From NCBI GenBank assembly GCA_002438065.1, contig DJSP01000045.1:1-7847 (forward strand): a stretch of DNA of 7,847 nt. The letters are read 5' to 3'. Shown piece by piece: positions 4,968 through 7,847 of this stretch. The DNA comes from Caryophanales bacterium UBA6331. GTDB lineage: Bacteria; Bacillota_I; Bacilli_A; RF39; UBA660. Numbering within the stretch: position 1 is the stretch's first letter; each line of letters begins with the position of its first letter. Under the pieces are notes generated by a model that was not told where the DNA came from, did no database searches, and saw only the letters and a list, made by a program, of their open reading frames with translations. The position numbers were made by a program, and so were the translations under genes.

Positions 4968-5090
4968 ATATTCATTTTAAATAAAATTTGATATAATCTT
5001 ATTAGAGTAGGAGATAGAATATATGAATAAAAAAGGATTTACATTAGTAGAAGTAATAGTCTCACTTGCTCTTCTATCATTAATAGGAGT
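4961..5090 (+). repeat. 130-bp perfect direct repeat, copy 1 (prepilin promoter and leader)
   Basis: Every base from 4961 to 5090 is repeated at 7701-7830, a fixed offset of 2740; flanking bases differ at both edges (4960 G versus 7700 T, 5091 A versus 7831 T). The unit holds the last bases of the upstream terminator, the promoter, the ribosome-binding site, and the first 22 codons plus two bases of the prepilin gene. Confidence 0.97.
4989..4997 (+). promoter_or_regulatory. extended -10 promoter of the prepilin gene
   Basis: TG-A-TATAAT is a perfect extended -10. The -35 is weak (TATTCA at 4969-4974 at 17 bases). The start is expected near 5004. A ribosome-binding site AGGAGA (5009-5014) follows, eight bases before ATG 5023. 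Confidence 0.75.
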
Positions 5091-6813
5091 AGCAGTAGGA
5101 ATCTCATTAAATAAAATATTTAAAAATCAAGAAGTAAAAAACTATGATGAATATGTAGAAAAAATAAAATCAAGTGCTCTTTTATATGCTAATAATACAG
5201 TAGATATAATGAATGAATTAAATAGTAACTATTCATACAAAATATTAAAAATCGGAGATTTAGTTAATAAGGGATACATAAATAAAAATTTAAAAAATCC
5301 CGAAACCAAAGAAAAATTAAATGAAAATGAAAAACTAAAAATATATTATAATGAAGAACAAGAAATGATAGTAGAATATCCATATGATGACAAAATAACA
5401 GAATTACATTTATATGCAGCAAATTATAGTACAACATATCAAAATCAAGAAACAGACCTATGTTATAAAGGTAAAAATACCTCATCTTTCCAAATAGTAA
5501 CACCTGAAGGAGAAGGTGCAGATATTGAATTAAAACCAAATGAAAATATAAAAGCCTATATGGAAGATGGATCTTTATGCTATGATTCAACAACAAATAT
5601 ATCAAAAATAGATACAAGTAAAATAGGAACATATAAAATAAGATACGAATATACCATTGATGGTACAGATGTTAATGAATCAACAAATAAAAAGATAGCC
5701 GAAAGAACAATAACTGTAAAACCAAGTAAGCCTGATATCAAAAATTTTAATGTAACTTACCAAATAGAAAATATAGAAGATCCTGCTTTTGATGTTCATA
5801 AAGCTAAATTAAATTTATATGCAGTAGATGCAGACGGATTAGATTTAAAATATTGTCTAGTAGCAGCTAAAATAGATGACACACCAAAAGTAACAGATTG
5901 CAAAGGAACAAGTGATACTTTAGATATAGAAGGAAATAAGTGGATAAAATTAACTAATAGAAAAGAATTAAATCAAAATTTTAAAATTGAACAAATAATT
6001 CCATATAATTTAATAGATGAGAAAGAATTAAAAATATCCGTATTTGTAAAAAATGATTTTGAAGAATATGATAATTATGAAAACTCCAAAAGTTATTCAA
6101 TTGGTGATATATTAATATTATATTTAAATACTAATGAGGAATTTAATGAAAATACTAAATTTTATAAAAATATTAGTGAAAATGGAACAATGAGTGACGA
6201 AATAGAATCAAAAATTATTATAAAAAATTTAGATAAAAACACAAAATTTCAAAATGCAGTACGTTCATATTTTAATAAAAATCAAGTTCCTTTTACCAGA
6301 TCATATTTTCATGATGGATGGTTTTATGATATGTCATTAATAAATAAGGTTAATAATGATGACATAATACAAAATGTAGTCAAAGTTTATGCTAAATGGG
6401 TTAAAGATATCATGCTACCTACATGTGATATAGAAGTAACTGATCCTTTAACAGCAAAAATAAGTGATGATTCGGGTAAAATTTTAGGAAATTGGATAAC
6501 TGGAGGAAGTTCTTTAAGCAATGGTAAACATGTTTATATGTTTTCTGATTATGCTGGAAACACATCATCATGTGAAATAAATTTAGTAGATCAATTATCT
6601 CGTACTGAAACATATACATGTAACTGTTGTGGCTATAATGAGCCAGTATCTTGTGGTAGTAGTAGTGATGAATGGTATGGAGATGGTGCATGGGCAGGAG
6701 ATAGCTGTTATGTAACAGTTTGGAAAGAATGTGAGCAAACAAGAACTGTATATTATTGTCCAGAAGGTTATGATGGCCCAGAAAATGAAAAATGTTATAT
6801 AACTAACAAATAA
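5023..6813 (+). CDS. prepilin-type surface protein with Ig-like, InlB-like and Cys-rich C-terminal regions
   Basis: The product has 596 residues. Residues 1-28 are a class III (type IV pilin-like) signal: MNKKG then FTLVE, with cleavage by prepilin peptidase expected after Gly5 and the conserved Glu at mature position 5, then a hydrophobic helix. Residues 36-125 are a helical, pilin-like head. About 160-235 look like a bacterial Ig-like domain (DTSKIGTYKIRYEY, AERTITV). About 362-460 resemble an InlB/Listeria-Bacteroides repeat, ending in DGWFYD (431-436) and VKVYAKWV (453-460). About 466-525 is a small sandwich-like section with SDYAGNTSSCEI. The tail (531-596) is Cys-rich; nine of the 14 cysteines lie in the last 64 residues, including CNCC at 533-536. 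It is far larger than ordinary pilins (about 150 residues), so it may be a tip or minor pilin, or a pseudopilin-anchored adhesin. No pilus assembly genes are in view. Confidence 0.85.
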   Translation: MNKKGFTLVEVIVSLALLSLIGVAVGISLNKIFKNQEVKNYDEYVEKIKSSALLYANNTVDIMNELNSNYSYKILKIGDLVNKGYINKNLKNPETKEKLNENEKLKIYYNEEQEMIVEYPYDDKITELHLYAANYSTTYQNQETDLCYKGKNTSSFQIVTPEGEGADIELKPNENIKAYMEDGSLCYDSTTNISKIDTSKIGTYKIRYEYTIDGTDVNESTNKKIAERTITVKPSKPDIKNFNVTYQIENIEDPAFDVHKAKLNLYAVDADGLDLKYCLVAAKIDDTPKVTDCKGTSDTLDIEGNKWIKLTNRKELNQNFKIEQIIPYNLIDEKELKISVFVKNDFEEYDNYENSKSYSIGDILILYLNTNEEFNENTKFYKNISENGTMSDEIESKIIIKNLDKNTKFQNAVRSYFNKNQVPFTRSYFHDGWFYDMSLINKVNNDDIIQNVVKVYAKWVKDIMLPTCDIEVTDPLTAKISDDSGKILGNWITGGSSLSNGKHVYMFSDYAGNTSSCEINLVDQLSRTETYTCNCCGYNEPVSCGSSSDEWYGDGAWAGDSCYVTVWKECEQTRTVYYCPEGYDGPENEKCYITNK

Positions 6814-6890
6814 AATATTCAATTAATATTAAAAAAATAAAGTATATTATCAGCAAAATTCTTGCAATTATTAAGAAATGGAGAAAACTT

Positions 6891-7574
6891 ATGAAAGATA
6901 GAATAAAATGGAAAAATTTGATTGTTTTATTAATAATTATTACAGTATTAATTATAGGCTGTGTATATATTTATATAAACTATTCTAATATAAAAGATAA
7001 AAATATATATCCACAAGAAAATGATCAAGATGCCTTAGTATTTGAAGCAAAAGATTTAATTTTTAATGATAATATAGATTTAAGAACAAATTTTTCTAAT
7101 AAAAAATTAGAATATAATAAAATACCATATGAAATGGAATGTATTTATTTTGATACAAATTTACCAAGTGATTCTAAAGCATATGCTTGTAGACAAGTAA
7201 AAATATCAATTCTTAATAATACAATTATATTATCTACAGATTTAAATTCTAATTCAGAAAAACACTATTTTATACTAAAAGATAATTATTTTATACATCA
7301 ATATGCTGCAAATAATGATGATGGTTGTGGTTATATTACAATAACAAAAGACAATAATCCTATGTTTTATAGAGAAAATGTTATAACTACGTCAGTTACA
7401 CCAGATTCAACCGAAATTAATATAATGAAATTAAAAGATAATCTTTTATATTATTATGTTATCTATAACGAAAAAATAAGTTTAAGAACTATTAATATAA
7501 ATAATGAAAGTTTAATTGAAAATGAAATAAAAAAATATAAAACTAATAAAAAGATAAGTTGTTCAAACAACTAA
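6891..7574 (+). CDS. uncharacterised exported protein with N-terminal membrane anchor or lipobox
   Basis: I do not recognise this 227-residue protein. It begins with a basic stretch (MKDRIKWK) and a hydrophobic helix at about 9-30. IIGC at 21-24 could be a lipobox with Cys24 as the lipidated residue, but the following VYIYI stays hydrophobic, so a simple membrane anchor is as likely. The rest (30-227) is hydrophilic, mostly beta-type, and holds four further cysteines (84, 100, 146, 224) that could form disulphides outside the cell. GGAG at 6880-6883 lies seven bases before ATG 6891. It follows the prepilin gene by 77 bases with no visible terminator, so the two may be co-transcribed, and a strong terminator (7582-7609) follows. 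Placement and cysteines suggest a partner or assembly factor for the prepilin-type protein; this is inference. Confidence 0.8.
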   Translation: MKDRIKWKNLIVLLIIITVLIIGCVYIYINYSNIKDKNIYPQENDQDALVFEAKDLIFNDNIDLRTNFSNKKLEYNKIPYEMECIYFDTNLPSDSKAYACRQVKISILNNTIILSTDLNSNSEKHYFILKDNYFIHQYAANNDDGCGYITITKDNNPMFYRENVITTSVTPDSTEINIMKLKDNLLYYYVIYNEKISLRTININNESLIENEIKKYKTNKKISCSNN

Positions 7575-7581
7575 TAATAAT

Positions 7582-7609
7582 GGAAATAAGCATTTATTTC
7601 CTTTTTTTT
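7582..7609 (+). terminator. intrinsic terminator after the 227-residue gene
   Basis: GGAAATAA (7582-7589) and TTATTTCC (7594-7601) make an eight-pair stem with a four-base loop, followed by eight T (7602-7609), the best terminator in the window. A smaller hairpin (AGTTGTT at 7557-7563, AACAACT at 7566-7572) lies just upstream across the end of the coding sequence. Confidence 0.9.
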
Positions 7610-7700
7610 CGAATATTTAAATTAGAAAGTTTTAATAATTAAGTTTAATAAGATCTATTATTAAAATAAATAATATGTATATTTATAATTTTCACGTCTT
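7610..7700. other. spacer between the terminator and the second repeat copy
   Basis: Ninety-one bases with no gene. TTTTAATAAT (7630-7639) is the reverse complement of ATTATTAAAA (7657-7666), giving a ten-pair inverted repeat around AGATCT. It is all A/T, lacks a T-run, and may be chance in this base composition. Confidence 0.4.
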
Positions 7701-7830
7701 AATTTTTATATTCATTTTAAATAAAATTTGATATAATCTTATTAGAGTAGGAGATAGAATATATGAATAAAAAAGGATTTACATTAGTAGAAGTAATAGT
7801 CTCACTTGCTCTTCTATCATTAATAGGAGT
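7701..7830 (+). repeat. 130-bp perfect direct repeat, copy 2
   Basis: Identical to 4961-5090, including the extended -10 (7729-7737), the ribosome-binding site (7749-7754) and the ATG (7763). Unlike copy 1, its left edge is not preceded by the matching arm of a terminator hairpin, which suggests that copy 1 is the original. Confidence 0.97.
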
Positions 7831-7840
7831 TAGTGTATAA
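7763..7840 (+). pseudogene. truncated second prepilin-type reading frame
   Basis: From ATG 7763 the frame reads the same prepilin leader (MNKKG, then FTLVE and the hydrophobic helix) as the 596-residue protein. After the repeat it diverges (codon 23 GTT instead of GTA, then Ser for Ala, then Val) and stops at TAA 7838-7840, after 25 codons. A peptide this short has the cleavage site and most of the anchor helix but no pilin body. It carries a complete promoter and ribosome-binding site, so it would be expressed if real. It may be a dead duplicate, a recombination cassette whose other part was lost, or a join made in assembly, since the window ends seven bases later. Confidence 0.6.
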
Positions 7841-7847
7841 TATGTTG

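Noticed and set aside
5264..5632. Minus-strand open frame within the prepilin gene
   Set aside because: Leu/Tyr/His-rich antisense shadow of Lys/Asn/Glu codons; no ribosome-binding site and it is fully inside a well-supported gene.
6419..6822. Two minus-strand open frames at the 3' end of the prepilin gene
   Set aside because: Low-complexity His/Leu- and Thr/Ile-rich translations that mirror the sense strand; no promoter or start signals.
7630..7666. Ten-pair A/T inverted repeat around AGATCT as a recombinase or invertase site
   Set aside because: No second inverted copy flanks a promoter, the 130-bp copies are direct and not inverted, and all-A/T palindromes are frequent here.
1..7847. CRISPR array, tRNA or rRNA
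   Set aside because: No regularly spaced repeats and no G+C-rich cloverleaf or rRNA-like stretch is seen on either strand.

Overview
The window is very AT-rich DNA (roughly a quarter G+C by eye). It uses the standard bacterial code: TGA is a genuine stop at the ends of two genes and Trp is written TGG. Two spore-formation genes (YunB- and YutH-type), a YutD protein, a DUF1292 protein and InlB-repeat/prepilin surface genes point to an AT-rich, spore-forming Firmicute of the Bacilli. It is probably an uncultured gut lineage of the Erysipelotrichales/RF39 type; that placement is inference from protein style and base composition.

Layout. Positions 1-443 are a scar: the last codons of a probable IS200/IS605 TnpB, an AT-only hairpin, the C-terminal winged-helix remnant of a Fic protein, and a decayed open stretch. 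Positions 444-4532 look like a compressed version of the Bacillus subtilis yun/yut neighbourhood: yunB, an unrecognised 260-residue protein with a C-terminal membrane segment, yutD, a DUF1292 gene coupled to a Pro/Gln-rich disordered protein, yutH (spore coat), and a convergent NifU-like gene (yutI type). A divergent S1-domain gene of the YugI/CvfD type follows at 4589-4936. Positions 4937-7847 are a cell-surface region: a 596-residue prepilin-type protein with Ig-like, InlB-like and Cys-rich parts, a 227-residue membrane-anchored or lipidated protein, and then a second, base-perfect 130-bp copy of the prepilin promoter, ribosome-binding site and first 22 codons. That copy runs into a stop codon three codons after the repeat ends.

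Regulation visible in the DNA. There are convincing intrinsic terminators after yutD, the disordered protein, the S1 gene and the 227-residue gene. Good vegetative-type promoters lie before the DUF1292 gene (its -35 box sits in the loop of the yutD terminator), the S1 gene and the NifU-like gene (the last two nested in each other), and the prepilin gene. The two sporulation genes, yunB and yutH, differ: they lack a Shine-Dalgarno sequence and share a nearly identical 16-bp block in which a CATATAAT-like -10 element ends five bases before the ATG. This suggests leaderless transcripts from a sporulation sigma factor.

The best leads are the 130-bp perfect repeat of a prepilin expression/secretion cassette, the shared leaderless module of the sporulation genes, and the unrecognised genes placed inside the yun/yut block. 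Both ends of the window fall in repeat-like DNA (transposase and prepilin cassette), so an assembly boundary must be considered for the last bases.
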